A DNA stretch of 64,000 nucleotides from NCBI GenBank assembly GCA_964621525.1, contig CAZUMS010000008.1, positions 1 to 64,000 on the forward strand. The letters are read 5' to 3'. Numbering within the stretch: position 1 is the stretch's first letter; each line of letters begins with the position of its first letter. This stretch comes from CAZMGV01 sp964621525 [NCBI: uncultured bacterium] (GTDB lineage: Bacteria > JAGRBM01). Positions 46,882-56,222 of the stretch are shown here, piece after piece. The notes below the pieces were generated by a model. That model was not told where the DNA came from. It made no database searches and worked only from the letters and a program-made list of their open reading frames with translations. The position numbers and the translations under genes are program-made.

Positions 46882-49800
46882 GTGTCCTCCGGCGATTTCG
46901 CTCACCTGCACCTGCATACGCAGTACAGCTTCCTGGACGGCGCGAATCATATCGAGCCGCTGATGAAGCGGGCGACCGAATTCGGGATGAAGCACATCGC
47001 CGTGACGGATCACGGCCACATGTGCGGCGCGCTGGAATTCTACCAGACGGCGAAGAAATACGGCCTCACGCCGATCATCGGCATGGAGGCGTACGTCGCC
47101 CCCGGCTCCCGGACCGACCGCACCCCGGAAAAGAACAAGTACGCCAACCACCTGATCCTGCTCGCCTCGAACGAAACCGGCTACCGGAACCTCTGCCGCA
47201 TCTCGACCAAGGCGTTCATGGAGGGCTTCTACCGCTGGCCCCGCGTGGACAAGGCGCTCCTTGCCGAAAATTCCGAAGGGATCATCGCGCTCTCGGCATG
47301 CCTGAAGGGCGAGGTTTCCTACAAGATCCAGCAGCAGCAGTTCGACGAAGCCCGTCAGGCGGCGCGGGATTACCAGAAGATCTTCGGCGACGGGAACTTC
47401 TACCTCGAGATCCAGGAAAACGGTCTTGAGGCACAGAAGGCCGTCAACGCGACCATGATGGAGTTCAGCCGGGAGCTGGGCATTCCTCTCTGCGCCACCG
47501 GCGACTGCCATTACCTGGAGCGGGATCAGGGGCGGGCCCACACGGCGCTCATGGCCATCGGCTACGGAAAGACGCTGGCCGACATGGACCGGAACGACGG
47601 TTGCGGCTGCACGGAACTGTGGTTCAAGGACGGGGATACCATCGCCCAGCAGTTCAGTTACGCACCGGAGGCTGTAGCCAATTCTCTCGACATTGCGGCC
47701 CGCTGCAACTTCGATTTCAACCTGAAGGGCTACCACCCGCCCACCTTCAACTGCCCCGACGGGATGACGGCGGAGGACTACTTCGAAAAACGGGCCCGCG
47801 AGGGTCTCGATTCCCGCCTGAAACGCATGGTGGAAATGGGACGGAAGTTCACCGACGCCCAGGTCGAGCAGTACCGTGGCCGCCTCGCCTACGAAACGGG
47901 CGTCATCAGGGACATGGGTTTTGCCGGCTATTTCCTGATCGTCTCGGACTTCACGAAGTTCGCCAAGGGACGGGGGATTCCCGTAGGTCCGGGCCGCGGC
48001 TCGGCGGCCGGCAGTCTTGCTGCCTATGCGCTCGAGATTACCGACGTGGACCCGATCCCGTACGATCTGCTGTTCGAGCGGTTCCTGAATCCGCAGCGCA
48101 AGTCCATGCCCGACATCGATATGGACTTCTGCGAAGAGCGTCGCGGGGAGGTGATCTCCTACGTGTCCGAGGCCTACGGCGGCCGGGACCGGGTGGCGCA
48201 GATCATCACCTACGGAAAGCTCAAGGCGAAGGCCGTGGTCCGCGACGTCGGCCGGGTGCTCAATGTCCCGCTCAGCGAGGTGAACCAGATCGCCGGGCTG
48301 ATTCCGAACCGGCTCCCCGAGAAGGAAAACCCGCTCGACGTCAAACTTGAGGACGCGCTGAAAGCCGAGCCGCGTCTCAAGGAGAAGATCGCGCAGAAGC
48401 CCGAGTACGGCGACCTCATGCAGCTCGCCCGCACGCTGGAAGGGCTCTACCGGCAGGCTTCCAAGCATGCCGCCGGCGTCGTCATCGCCGACCGCGACCT
48501 TACGGAATACCTGCCGCTCTATCTCGTGAAGGGCGAGGACGTCGTCACCCAGTTCGACATGAAGGGCGTCGAGAAGATCGGTCTCATCAAGTTCGACTTC
48601 CTCGGCCTCAAGACGCTCACGCTGATCCACTATGCCGAGCGCGCGATCCAGCGGAACGGCAAGCCGGGGTTCTCGATCTACGACATCCCCATGGACGATC
48701 CGAAGACGTTCGATGTTGTCTCGTCCGGCGACAACGTGGGAATCTTCCAGCTCGAATCGGACGGCATGAAGGATGCCGTCATGCAGCTCCAGCCGCGATC
48801 CATTGCGGAGATATCGGACGTTCTGGCCCTCTACCGGCCGGGCCCGATGGAGAACATCCCGTCCTTCGCCAACCGGAAGTTCGGCCGCGAGAAGGTGAGA
48901 TACGCCTTCCCGGAGCTGGAACCGATCCTGGGCCCCACGCAGGGGATCATCGTCTATCAGGAGCAGATCATGCAGATCTGCCAGGTGATCTGCGGCATGG
49001 ACCTCGGACAGGCCGACCTGCTTCGCCGCGCCATCGGCAAGAAAGACCAGAAGGCGGTCGCCGAGCAGTGCGACCTGTTCACGAAACTGGCCGTGGAGCG
49101 TGGATTCGACAGGGCGAAGTCCCGCGAGCTCGCCGACCTCATCGCCAAGTTCGCCAACTACGGTTTCAACAAGTCGCACTCGGTCGCATACGCGTTCGTC
49201 ACGTACCAGACGGCCTATCTCAAGGCGAACTATCCGGTCGAATTCATGGCAGCGCTGCTCACGATCGAAGCCCGCGGCGCCGACGGCCAGAACAAGACGC
49301 TGAAGAACATCAACCAGTGTCTCCGGATGGGGATCGAGGTGCTTCCACCCGACGTGAACGAGAGCGATCTTGAGTTCACGGGGAGGGGAAAGACGATCCG
49401 TTTCGGCCTGCAGGGGCTTCGCGGCGTCGGCACGCAGGCCGCGCAGGCGGTAATCGACGCCCGCACGAAAGAAGGCCGCTTCAAGAGCCTTTATGATTTC
49501 ACCGCCAAGGTGGACATGAAGAAGCTGAACCGCAAGGTGGCCGAGGCGCTCATCCAGTGCGGCGCCATGGACAGTTTCGGTCGTCCCCGCCGCCAGCTCT
49601 TCGAGAGCGTCGAACAGGCGATTTCCTCCTCGGAATCGGACCGGCGGGACAAGGAAACCGGGCAGGGCGGCCTGTTCGGGATGTCGTCCTCGTCAGTCGT
49701 CGCCGAGAAGTACGCGGACGTTCCGGAGTGGCCCCGCCGGGAGAAGCTTCAGAAGGAACGGGAAGTCCTGGGCGTCTACCTTACGGGGCATCCGCTCCAG

Positions 49801-50565
49801 GAGGTCGAGGCGAAGTTTGCCCCCTACCGTACACACACCATCGCAGAGGCCCTTGATGTGAGTGACCGCACGAAAGTCCGGCTCCTCGCCCTCTGCACGG
49901 AGATCACCGAGAAGCGGAACAAAAAAGGCGATCTGTTTGCCAAGGCCCGGTTCGAGGACCCGACTGGTGTGCTGAGCGTCTTCATCAATGCGGAGACCTG
50001 GGCCCGCCTCCAGCGGAACCTCTACGACGCCCCGGACACCTCGGCGGCGCCCGAACAGCCGGTTCCGGTGGAACAGCCGGCCGAGGGCGAGGAGGACGGA
50101 GAACCGCGCCGCAGCGGCGGTGTGGACCGGGGGCCCCTCCGCGTGACGGAACCGTTCCTCCTTGTGGGAGAGGTAACGCGCGAGGAAGAGGAAATCCCGC
50201 AGGAAGCGCCCGACGGCACGGAGGCCCCTGCCGCCGTCCGGATGAAGACGGTCGAAGTCCGTGCCTCGGACGTCCTCGACTACGACAGTTTCATCGAGCG
50301 CTACGGCGAGAAAGTCGTGCTGGCCACGAAAGCCGGCGACTGGAAACGTCCGCGGGCGGAGAAGCTGATGGACGATCTGCGCCGCCAGCGGGGAGGGGCC
50401 TCCGTCACCATCGAGCTCACGCTGAAGGACGGACGGATCGCCGAAGCCATGCTGCCGTCCGAGATTTCGATCCCCACGAACCTCAAGTTCCTGGACTATC
50501 TCCGGGGCACTTATCCGGAATTTCACCTGAGCGTCGTCATTCCCGACCGGACTGCCGCCTCTTAA
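46882..50565 (+). CDS. dnaE: DNA polymerase III alpha subunit
   Basis: This is the main replicative polymerase, with 1227 residues and a GTG start 6 bases after guaA. The PHP domain begins with HLHLHTQYSFLDGA. The polymerase palm includes GPGRGSAAGSL and PDIDMDFCEERR near 410 (two catalytic Asp), with IKFDFLGLKTL later. The helix-hairpin-helix region and an OB fold follow. Compared with the usual ~1160, extra length comes from a Pro/Glu-rich insertion at about 1050-1120 (AAPEQPVPVEQPAEGEEDG). It is DnaE1-type by length and motif, not the shorter DnaE2. Confidence 0.98.
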   Translation: MSSGDFAHLHLHTQYSFLDGANHIEPLMKRATEFGMKHIAVTDHGHMCGALEFYQTAKKYGLTPIIGMEAYVAPGSRTDRTPEKNKYANHLILLASNETGYRNLCRISTKAFMEGFYRWPRVDKALLAENSEGIIALSACLKGEVSYKIQQQQFDEARQAARDYQKIFGDGNFYLEIQENGLEAQKAVNATMMEFSRELGIPLCATGDCHYLERDQGRAHTALMAIGYGKTLADMDRNDGCGCTELWFKDGDTIAQQFSYAPEAVANSLDIAARCNFDFNLKGYHPPTFNCPDGMTAEDYFEKRAREGLDSRLKRMVEMGRKFTDAQVEQYRGRLAYETGVIRDMGFAGYFLIVSDFTKFAKGRGIPVGPGRGSAAGSLAAYALEITDVDPIPYDLLFERFLNPQRKSMPDIDMDFCEERRGEVISYVSEAYGGRDRVAQIITYGKLKAKAVVRDVGRVLNVPLSEVNQIAGLIPNRLPEKENPLDVKLEDALKAEPRLKEKIAQKPEYGDLMQLARTLEGLYRQASKHAAGVVIADRDLTEYLPLYLVKGEDVVTQFDMKGVEKIGLIKFDFLGLKTLTLIHYAERAIQRNGKPGFSIYDIPMDDPKTFDVVSSGDNVGIFQLESDGMKDAVMQLQPRSIAEISDVLALYRPGPMENIPSFANRKFGREKVRYAFPELEPILGPTQGIIVYQEQIMQICQVICGMDLGQADLLRRAIGKKDQKAVAEQCDLFTKLAVERGFDRAKSRELADLIAKFANYGFNKSHSVAYAFVTYQTAYLKANYPVEFMAALLTIEARGADGQNKTLKNINQCLRMGIEVLPPDVNESDLEFTGRGKTIRFGLQGLRGVGTQAAQAVIDARTKEGRFKSLYDFTAKVDMKKLNRKVAEALIQCGAMDSFGRPRRQLFESVEQAISSSESDRRDKETGQGGLFGMSSSSVVAEKYADVPEWPRREKLQKEREVLGVYLTGHPLQEVEAKFAPYRTHTIAEALDVSDRTKVRLLALCTEITEKRNKKGDLFAKARFEDPTGVLSVFINAETWARLQRNLYDAPDTSAAPEQPVPVEQPAEGEEDGEPRRSGGVDRGPLRVTEPFLLVGEVTREEEEIPQEAPDGTEAPAAVRMKTVEVRASDVLDYDSFIERYGEKVVLATKAGDWKRPRAEKLMDDLRRQRGGASVTIELTLKDGRIAEAMLPSEISIPTNLKFLDYLRGTYPEFHLSVVIPDRTAAS

Positions 50566-50602
50566 TAGACAGGGCAGCAGGGGCGATGTGATTCAGCTCT
50601 CA

Positions 50603-50630
50603 TTGCAGGGAGGTGATGCTTTGCTAGACT
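50603..50630 (+). promoter_or_regulatory. possible promoter upstream of the envelope cluster
   Basis: TTGCAG at 50603-50608 and TAGACT at 50625-50630 are 16 bases apart; the -10 has a TG extension (TGCTAGACT). It lies in the 152-base gap between dnaE and the first LPP20-like gene. Confidence 0.3.
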
Positions 50631-50717
50631 GCCCCAAAACGCAGCGCCTCGAAAATTGTCCGCTTCGGCGGTAACTTTCCGGGGCTGCCCCCGTCCTGCC
50701 GGATGAAAGGCCCTTTC

Positions 50718-52184
50718 ATGAAGAAGCTCCAACGATTCCTTCCCGCCCTGGTGCTGGGTTTATGGCTCATGCAGGGAAGCGCTCCTGCTTTTGCGCAGGC
50801 GGGCAGCGGGGACATTATCGAGAAGCTCGAGCACGGAGAGGTCAACTGGACGAAAATGACCGTGAGGGCCTGGGGCGAAGGGACGCCGAACCCGAAGCAC
50901 GTCAACCCGGCGCAGGCGCGCATCGGGGCCGAGCGGGCCGCCCAGGTCGATGCCCTCCGGCGGCTTCTCGAGATTGCAAAAGGTGTCCGCGTTACGAGCG
51001 AGTCGACGATGCGCGACTACGTGCTGCTGAACGACCGGATCCGCGTGACCGTGGAAGGTATCGTGAAGGGCGCGGCCCGCGTCGATACCCAGTATAAGGG
51101 CGACCGCGTTGTCGTCACCATGGAAATGCCCCTGGCCGGAGAGATGCTCACGGTTCTCTACCGGGAGGCGTCGTCGAAGCTCCGCCGTCCTCCGGAAGGC
51201 CTCGCGGGGGCTGACGAATTCGGCACCCGGGGGGCGGCATCGCGCGATGACTACGAACGGAATCTGGACCGCCTGCGCCGGGAGTCGGCGGAATTCCAGG
51301 CCCGGCGTGCGGCCGAAGAGGCCGAGACTCTCGCCCGCCAGCAGGCGGCGATGGAAGCCCAGCGGCAGGCCGAAGAAAAAGCCCGGCAGCTCGCGCTCGA
51401 GGAAGAGCGTCTGAAGGCAGAGGCCGAAAAGGTGCGGGCCGATGCCGAAGCGAAAGCGAAACTGGAGGCCGATCAGAAGGCGGCGATCCAGAAACAGAAG
51501 GAACTGGAGTACCAGATCGAGCAGCAGCGGCTGAAGCTCGAAGAGGAAAAACGCCGTGCGGCCGAGGCCGACCTCCAGCGTGACCTGCTCGACAAGGAAC
51601 AGGAAGAGCGGGCGAAGGAGGAACTTCGCCGCCAGGAAGAGATCAAACGGCTGGAGGCGGAAAAACTGAAACCGGCTTCCGTTCCGGCAGCGGCACCTGC
51701 GGAGACTCCCGCCGCCGCAGCAGCGGCTGTCCCGGCCCCTGCTGCCGGTGCGGCAGTCGCGGCAGTCGCGGCAGTACCGGTGGCGGAGTTCGCCTCGTCG
51801 GCGACGACGGCGCAGCAGAAACCCGTGGACCCGGCGGCCGAGGTCCAGTGGTCGGGGCTTGTTCTCGACGCCCGGGGACTCGGTCTCAAGCCGGCACTCG
51901 TGCCGAGGATTTATACGAAATCAGGCGACGACCTCTATTCGGCCCAGACCGTGACCGTTGAAAACGCCACGAAGTCGGGGCTCGTGGGTTACGCGCGGAA
52001 CGTGGACGCTGCGGCCAGGCACATCCGGGTCGCGAGCGACCCGGTACTGGTCAAGGGCGTCCGGGCCGCGGGTACCCAGAACTCCGATCTCATCGTGACT
52101 GACGGTGACGCAAAGATCGTTAACCAGACGGACCAGAGGAGCCCTTATCTCAGGAATGCCCGCGTCATGGTCGTGTTCAACTGA
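50718..52184 (+). CDS. LPP20/FlgP-like exported protein with a coiled-coil insertion
   Basis: The protein has 488 residues from ATG 50718. A Sec signal ends near APAFA. Residues ~35-150 form an LPP20-like domain (NPKHVNPAQARIGAERAAQV; GVRVTSESTMRDYVLL; VEGIVKGAARVDT). About 177-318 is a long charged Glu/Ala/Arg/Lys coiled coil (EEERLKAEAEKVRADAEAKA), then an Ala/Pro-rich linker (320-375). Residues 376-488 form the second part (WSGLVLDARGLGLKPALVPR; GLVGYARNVDAA; NARVMVVFN). The gene at 54041 is the same protein without the coiled coil. There is no lipobox. LPP20 family members include Vibrio/Campylobacter FlgP. Confidence 0.85.
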   Translation: MKKLQRFLPALVLGLWLMQGSAPAFAQAGSGDIIEKLEHGEVNWTKMTVRAWGEGTPNPKHVNPAQARIGAERAAQVDALRRLLEIAKGVRVTSESTMRDYVLLNDRIRVTVEGIVKGAARVDTQYKGDRVVVTMEMPLAGEMLTVLYREASSKLRRPPEGLAGADEFGTRGAASRDDYERNLDRLRRESAEFQARRAAEEAETLARQQAAMEAQRQAEEKARQLALEEERLKAEAEKVRADAEAKAKLEADQKAAIQKQKELEYQIEQQRLKLEEEKRRAAEADLQRDLLDKEQEERAKEELRRQEEIKRLEAEKLKPASVPAAAPAETPAAAAAAVPAPAAGAAVAAVAAVPVAEFASSATTAQQKPVDPAAEVQWSGLVLDARGLGLKPALVPRIYTKSGDDLYSAQTVTVENATKSGLVGYARNVDAAARHIRVASDPVLVKGVRAAGTQNSDLIVTDGDAKIVNQTDQRSPYLRNARVMVVFN

Positions 52185-52200
52185 AAGGGCGGGGGACGGG

Positions 52201-53850
52201 ATGCGAAAGGGACAGGAGAAGGCCGTTGCTATCGTTCTCGCCGTGGTAATCATGGCCGTGCAGGCCGCCCGTGCCGAAACGGAAGTGCTCGCGGGCCGTC
52301 ACCGGATTGTTTACGACATCGTCAGCGTGAGCGGGGTTGAGGAGATCCGCGACTACGAGAACAATTCTTACCGGATCAAGGTGCTTCAGAAACCCGACCC
52401 CTACACGGTGCAGCTTCTGGTGGAGACGAAGCTAGACCCGCTGGTGTCGAAAGCCCTCTATCCAATCCAGGATCTCACGCCGGAGCTTCGGACGTTTCTC
52501 GCCGCCGAGGAACGGATCCAGGCCGGCCATCCGCTGATCCAGAGCCGTGCCGCCCAGATCACGGCCGGCGCAACGACCGTTCTGGAAGCGGCCGAACGGA
52601 TATCCGACTGGGTACGCGACTATCTGACTTACGATGCAGGTCCTTCCGTGAAACAGGATGCGCTGAGCGTGCTCCAGACAGGCCGGGGCTCTTGCGTCGG
52701 TTATTCGAACCTGACGGTCGCGCTCGCCCGTTCAGCCGGTATCCCGGCCCGTTACGTCGGCGGCTACCTGCCCATGGGCTACGACTGGGGCATCTCGAAG
52801 AACTACTGGGGAGTGAAAACCTCCGGCGGCGGCTACCACGCCTGGACGGAAATCTACTACCCCGATGCCGGATGGGCGTTCACTGACGGCGAGTATTCCA
52901 AGAACTTCGTCGATCCGTACCACATCACGCGGTACATCTCGGGTCTCTATGGCCAGCAGAACCAGATCGGCGAGGCGACGCTGAACGTGGACAGCGGCGT
53001 CACCTACACGGTCGTCGAGGAGGAGAACACGACGTTCCCCATCGACGAATATTCCTCGCCAAAGAACCGCATACTGGGGCGGGCAACCCGTATGCAGCAG
53101 TCGGCCACCGTCTACGGGCTTGTGAAAGACAGCCTCGGCAACCTCGTGGAGTCGGGCAAGGTGATTCTCTGGAAAGGCAGCCGCGGCGAAGTCACCCGGT
53201 TCAACCGTAACCGGTTCGCCGTGTCGGGCCTTCCGGCCGGGACGCACCGGCTCACGATCGAGGCGGACGGCTATTCCAAGTACGACTTCGAGGCCAGGGT
53301 GGCCGACCGCGAAGTCGTCCGGCGCGACATCCAGCTCAAGGTCGGCGCCCGGGTGGTTGTAGAGGTGACACCGAAGCCGCCCCGCGCGGCGCTCTCGGAT
53401 TCGGAAGTGTTCCTCTGGAAAGGCAGCAAGGGAACGGGGCAGGTGTTCGACGACGACGGCCGGCTGATCGTCACCGGCATGGAGCCCGATACGGACTATA
53501 ACCTGACCGTGGCCATCCCCGGTTTTGCGCTGGCGGAGCAACCGCTCAACGTGAAATCCGGCGACCAGAAGACCATCCAGCTCGGACTGAAGCCCGGCGC
53601 TGTCGTATCAGGCCGCCTCACGGGGCCTTCCGGAAGCGCCCTCCAGTCAGCCCGGGTGATCCTCTGGCGCGGGGCGGTGGGTACACCGAAACCTGTGGGC
53701 CCGGACGGCACGTTCCGGCTGATCGGGGTCGCCCCGGGAACCCACAAGATCAGTGCCCGGGCGGAGGGGTTCAGGGACTGGTCGCAGCAGATCGAATTAC
53801 CTGCCGGCCAGACCCAGCACCGGCTTGACATCGAATTGGAGAGAAAGTGA
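52201..53850 (+). CDS. secreted transglutaminase-like protein with three carboxypeptidase-regulatory-like repeats
   Basis: The protein has 549 residues from ATG 52201 with GGGGGAC upstream; a signal peptide ends near AARA. A transglutaminase/protease-like core shows Cys in TGRGSCVGYSNLTVALAR, His in GGYHAWTEIYYPDAGW and Asp in FTDGEYS, a complete triad. The C-terminal ~250 residues contain three beta-sandwich CarboxypepD_reg-like repeats (TVYGLVKDSLGNLVESGKVI; SEVFLWKGSKGTGQVF; GRLTGPSGSALQSARVILWR). It may crosslink or cleave periplasmic or surface protein. It lies 16 bases after the first LPP20-like gene. Confidence 0.88.
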   Translation: MRKGQEKAVAIVLAVVIMAVQAARAETEVLAGRHRIVYDIVSVSGVEEIRDYENNSYRIKVLQKPDPYTVQLLVETKLDPLVSKALYPIQDLTPELRTFLAAEERIQAGHPLIQSRAAQITAGATTVLEAAERISDWVRDYLTYDAGPSVKQDALSVLQTGRGSCVGYSNLTVALARSAGIPARYVGGYLPMGYDWGISKNYWGVKTSGGGYHAWTEIYYPDAGWAFTDGEYSKNFVDPYHITRYISGLYGQQNQIGEATLNVDSGVTYTVVEEENTTFPIDEYSSPKNRILGRATRMQQSATVYGLVKDSLGNLVESGKVILWKGSRGEVTRFNRNRFAVSGLPAGTHRLTIEADGYSKYDFEARVADREVVRRDIQLKVGARVVVEVTPKPPRAALSDSEVFLWKGSKGTGQVFDDDGRLIVTGMEPDTDYNLTVAIPGFALAEQPLNVKSGDQKTIQLGLKPGAVVSGRLTGPSGSALQSARVILWRGAVGTPKPVGPDGTFRLIGVAPGTHKISARAEGFRDWSQQIELPAGQTQHRLDIELERK

Positions 53851-53918
53851 CGCAGCGCACGTAACTGGCGTTGCAGAAACGGGTAAGGATGTAGTCCAGA
53901 AGGGGCAGTTACGGTTGC

Positions 53919-53947
53919 TTGACCGCTACCGGGTGCCCTCCTAAAGT
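53919..53947 (+). promoter_or_regulatory. candidate promoter for the second LPP20-like gene
   Basis: TTGACC (53919-53924) and TAAAGT (53942-53947) are 17 bases apart in the 190-base gap before the gene at 54041. They match 5 of 6 and 4 of 6 positions. Confidence 0.4.
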
Positions 53948-54040
53948 CTGGAAATCAGTTGAGTATTACCGCTTCCGGGGCCTGGTGTCCCGGCGGCAAA
54001 AAGATAGTCCGGCACGCCGGATGGGGAGAAAGAAGCCATC

Positions 54041-54892
54041 ATGTTCAGCATCAATCGCAAGCTCGGGATTGCCGCCGTCGCGGCCCTCACCCTGACGGGT
54101 CCCGCCGTCGCCCAGTTCAGCAAGGCAGGCGACTATGTCCAGAAGACCGAGAAGGGCGAGATCAACTGGACCGTCCTCAAGGTGAAAGTGAAGGGCCAGG
54201 CCGCCCCGAACCCCAAGCACACGAACCCCGCGCAGGCCCGGATTGCGGCCGAACGCGCGGCGAAGATCGATGCGCTCCGGAATGCCCTCGAAATCGTGAA
54301 GGGCGTCTCGATCACCTCGACCAGCACGGTCGAGGACTTCATGCTGACGAGCGACACGGTCAAGTCGGAAGTGAACGGCGTCATTCAGGGTGCCGTCGTC
54401 GTCGATACGACCTACCAGAGCGACACCGGCGTGTCCGTGTTCATCGAAGTGCCGATCGTCGGCGAGATGGCCGAGATCCTGATGCCCAAGGACCTGGGCT
54501 CGAAGGTTCCGCCCGCTCCGGAAGCTGGCGCTCCAGCCCCGGTGATCGACGGCAAGGCCTATACGGGCCTCATTGTCGATGCGCGCAGCCTCGGCGTGAA
54601 ACCGGCCATGAGCCCGCAGCTCATCGACGAGGCGGGTGCGGCGGTCTATTCGTCGGCCTCCGTTTCGCGTGACTATGCGCTCCAGCAGGGACTTGTGGGT
54701 TATGCCAAGGACGTGGAAGCTGCCAAGGCGAACGACCGGGTGGGAGCCTCGCCGCTCATCATCAAGGCGAAGGCCAAACAGGGTGACAAGGCGGCCGACG
54801 TGGTGCTCTCGCCCGAAGACGCGGCGAAGCTCCGCCAGATCTCGGAATCCCAGAGCTTCCTGACCCAGTGCCGGGTCATTATCGTCATCTGA
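54041..54892 (+). CDS. LPP20/FlgP-like exported protein (short paralog)
   Basis: The protein has 283 residues with a Sec signal (cleavage after AVA). It matches the gene at 50718 along both domains: NPKHTNPAQARIAAERAAKI and GVSITSTSTVEDFMLT, then YTGLIVDARSLGVKPAMSP and GLVGYAKDVEAAKANDRVG with CRVIIVI at the end. The coiled coil of the paralog is replaced by a ~25-residue Pro/Ala linker. LPP20 proteins such as FlgP form periplasmic/outer-membrane disks or lipoprotein assemblies. No lipobox here, so it is probably soluble periplasmic or held by partners. Confidence 0.88.
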   Translation: MFSINRKLGIAAVAALTLTGPAVAQFSKAGDYVQKTEKGEINWTVLKVKVKGQAAPNPKHTNPAQARIAAERAAKIDALRNALEIVKGVSITSTSTVEDFMLTSDTVKSEVNGVIQGAVVVDTTYQSDTGVSVFIEVPIVGEMAEILMPKDLGSKVPPAPEAGAPAPVIDGKAYTGLIVDARSLGVKPAMSPQLIDEAGAAVYSSASVSRDYALQQGLVGYAKDVEAAKANDRVGASPLIIKAKAKQGDKAADVVLSPEDAAKLRQISESQSFLTQCRVIIVI

Positions 54893-54951
54893 ACCTGACC
54901 TGATCCGCCGCGCAGGCGGCGGGAGAAAAAGACGGAAGCGGAACGGCAGTG

Positions 54952-54957
54952 AAGGAG
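54952..54957 (+). promoter_or_regulatory. Shine-Dalgarno that decides the TPR-SLH start
   Basis: AAGGAG lies 6 bases before ATG 54964. An upstream GTG at 54949 would include it in the coding region, so 54964 is preferred. Confidence 0.7.
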
Positions 54958-54963
54958 TTTGGA

Positions 54964-56145
54964 ATGCTGAACATCATCAGGAGTCCCAGAATGGCCGTCG
55001 CGGCCGCCCTGATCGGGCTGGCGGCGGTGAGCGGATGCGGCGGTACGAAGCCCCGGGAGGCCCAGGGCGTCATGGACAACCCGGAATCGCATGTCCGGCG
55101 GGCCAAGGAGCTCCTCTACCGCGGAGAACCGGACGAAGCGGACAAGTCCCTCACGAAGGCGCTGGAACTGAAGCCCGACTTCGGCCCGGCGCTCACGCTG
55201 AGAGCGGTGGTGCAGGCGGGCCGCAAGGATGCCAAGGCCACCGAGACGCTGGACAAGGGGCTCTCCAACTGCGGCAAGAGCAAGGACTGCCAGTACGACG
55301 GCCATGTGAACGCCATCCGCGTCTACACGATGCTGGGTTCGGGCGACTGGTACAAGGAGACGCAGGATCACTTCGAGGAAGCACTCGACGTGAACAAGGA
55401 ATACCCCGATGCCTATTACTGGATGGGTATTGCCTCCCGGACGGCGTTCGACTTCTCCAAGGCTAAGGAGCATTTCCGCAAGGCCATCGACAGCGACAAG
55501 GCGGTGAAGTTTTTCACCGAGTCGGCGACGCGCGAATGGCAGAAAATGGGCGAGATCGAGATGGCCATGCCGGGTTCCCCGGTGGGCAAGCAGATCGCCA
55601 TCAAGGAAGAAATCTCCCGGGCCGACATCGCAGCGCTGTTCACGTCGGAACTGGACCTGAAGCGCCTGTTCGAAAAGTCCAAGAAGCCGGATCTTTCGTT
55701 CAAGAGCCCGGAGAAGGCTGCGGCCGAGAAGGCGAAAACAGCCAAGCCTGCCGAAATTCCCGACATCACGGGCCATGCCCTCGAATCCAGCATCCGGGAG
55801 GTGATCGGTCTCGAGGTCAAGGGCCTCGAGCTGATCGACGGGAAATACGATCCGAACAAGCCGGTGACGAAGGCCGAGTTCGCCTTCATGATTCAGGACA
55901 TCATGGTCCGTGCCCTGAACGATCCCGATCTCGAAACGAAGTTTATCGGCGAGAACTCCAAGTTCGACGACGTTCGCAGCGACAGCCCTTACTATAACGC
56001 GATCGTCGTGGCCCATTCGCGCGATATCCTGAAACTCAAGGATTTCGCCAAGGGCTACTTCGGCCCCAACGATCCGGTGAGCGGGGCGACCGCGCTGCTG
56101 GCGATCCGCCAGCTCAAGACGTCCGTGCTGGCTGCCTATTTCTGA
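54964..56145 (+). CDS. lipoprotein with TPRs and two SLH-like repeats
   Basis: The protein has 393 residues from ATG 54964. The lipobox is VSGC (Cys25). TPR-like helices follow, about 45-180 (SHVRRAKELLYRGEPDEADK; YPDAYYWMGIASRTAFDFSK). After a charged Lys/Ala linker come two S-layer-homology-like repeats: IPDITGHALESSIREVIG to DPNKPVTKAEFAFMI, and FDDVRSDSPYYNAIVVAHSR to GPNDPVSGATALLAIR. SLH domains bind peptidoglycan or its secondary polymers, so this lipoprotein could tether the outer membrane to the wall. It lies 71 bases after the second LPP20-like gene. Confidence 0.88.
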   Translation: MLNIIRSPRMAVAAALIGLAAVSGCGGTKPREAQGVMDNPESHVRRAKELLYRGEPDEADKSLTKALELKPDFGPALTLRAVVQAGRKDAKATETLDKGLSNCGKSKDCQYDGHVNAIRVYTMLGSGDWYKETQDHFEEALDVNKEYPDAYYWMGIASRTAFDFSKAKEHFRKAIDSDKAVKFFTESATREWQKMGEIEMAMPGSPVGKQIAIKEEISRADIAALFTSELDLKRLFEKSKKPDLSFKSPEKAAAEKAKTAKPAEIPDITGHALESSIREVIGLEVKGLELIDGKYDPNKPVTKAEFAFMIQDIMVRALNDPDLETKFIGENSKFDDVRSDSPYYNAIVVAHSRDILKLKDFAKGYFGPNDPVSGATALLAIRQLKTSVLAAYF

Positions 56146-56222
56146 GCCGGGCAGGCGCGCATGACGGACGGAGCACGGCCGGCGACGGAGTGCTCCGTTC
56201 GGTTTCAGGGGGGATGACGAAA

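Noticed and set aside
46480-49179. 899-codon open frame on the minus strand
   Set aside because: Antisense to guaA and dnaE, both unmistakable; composition is that of a shadow frame.
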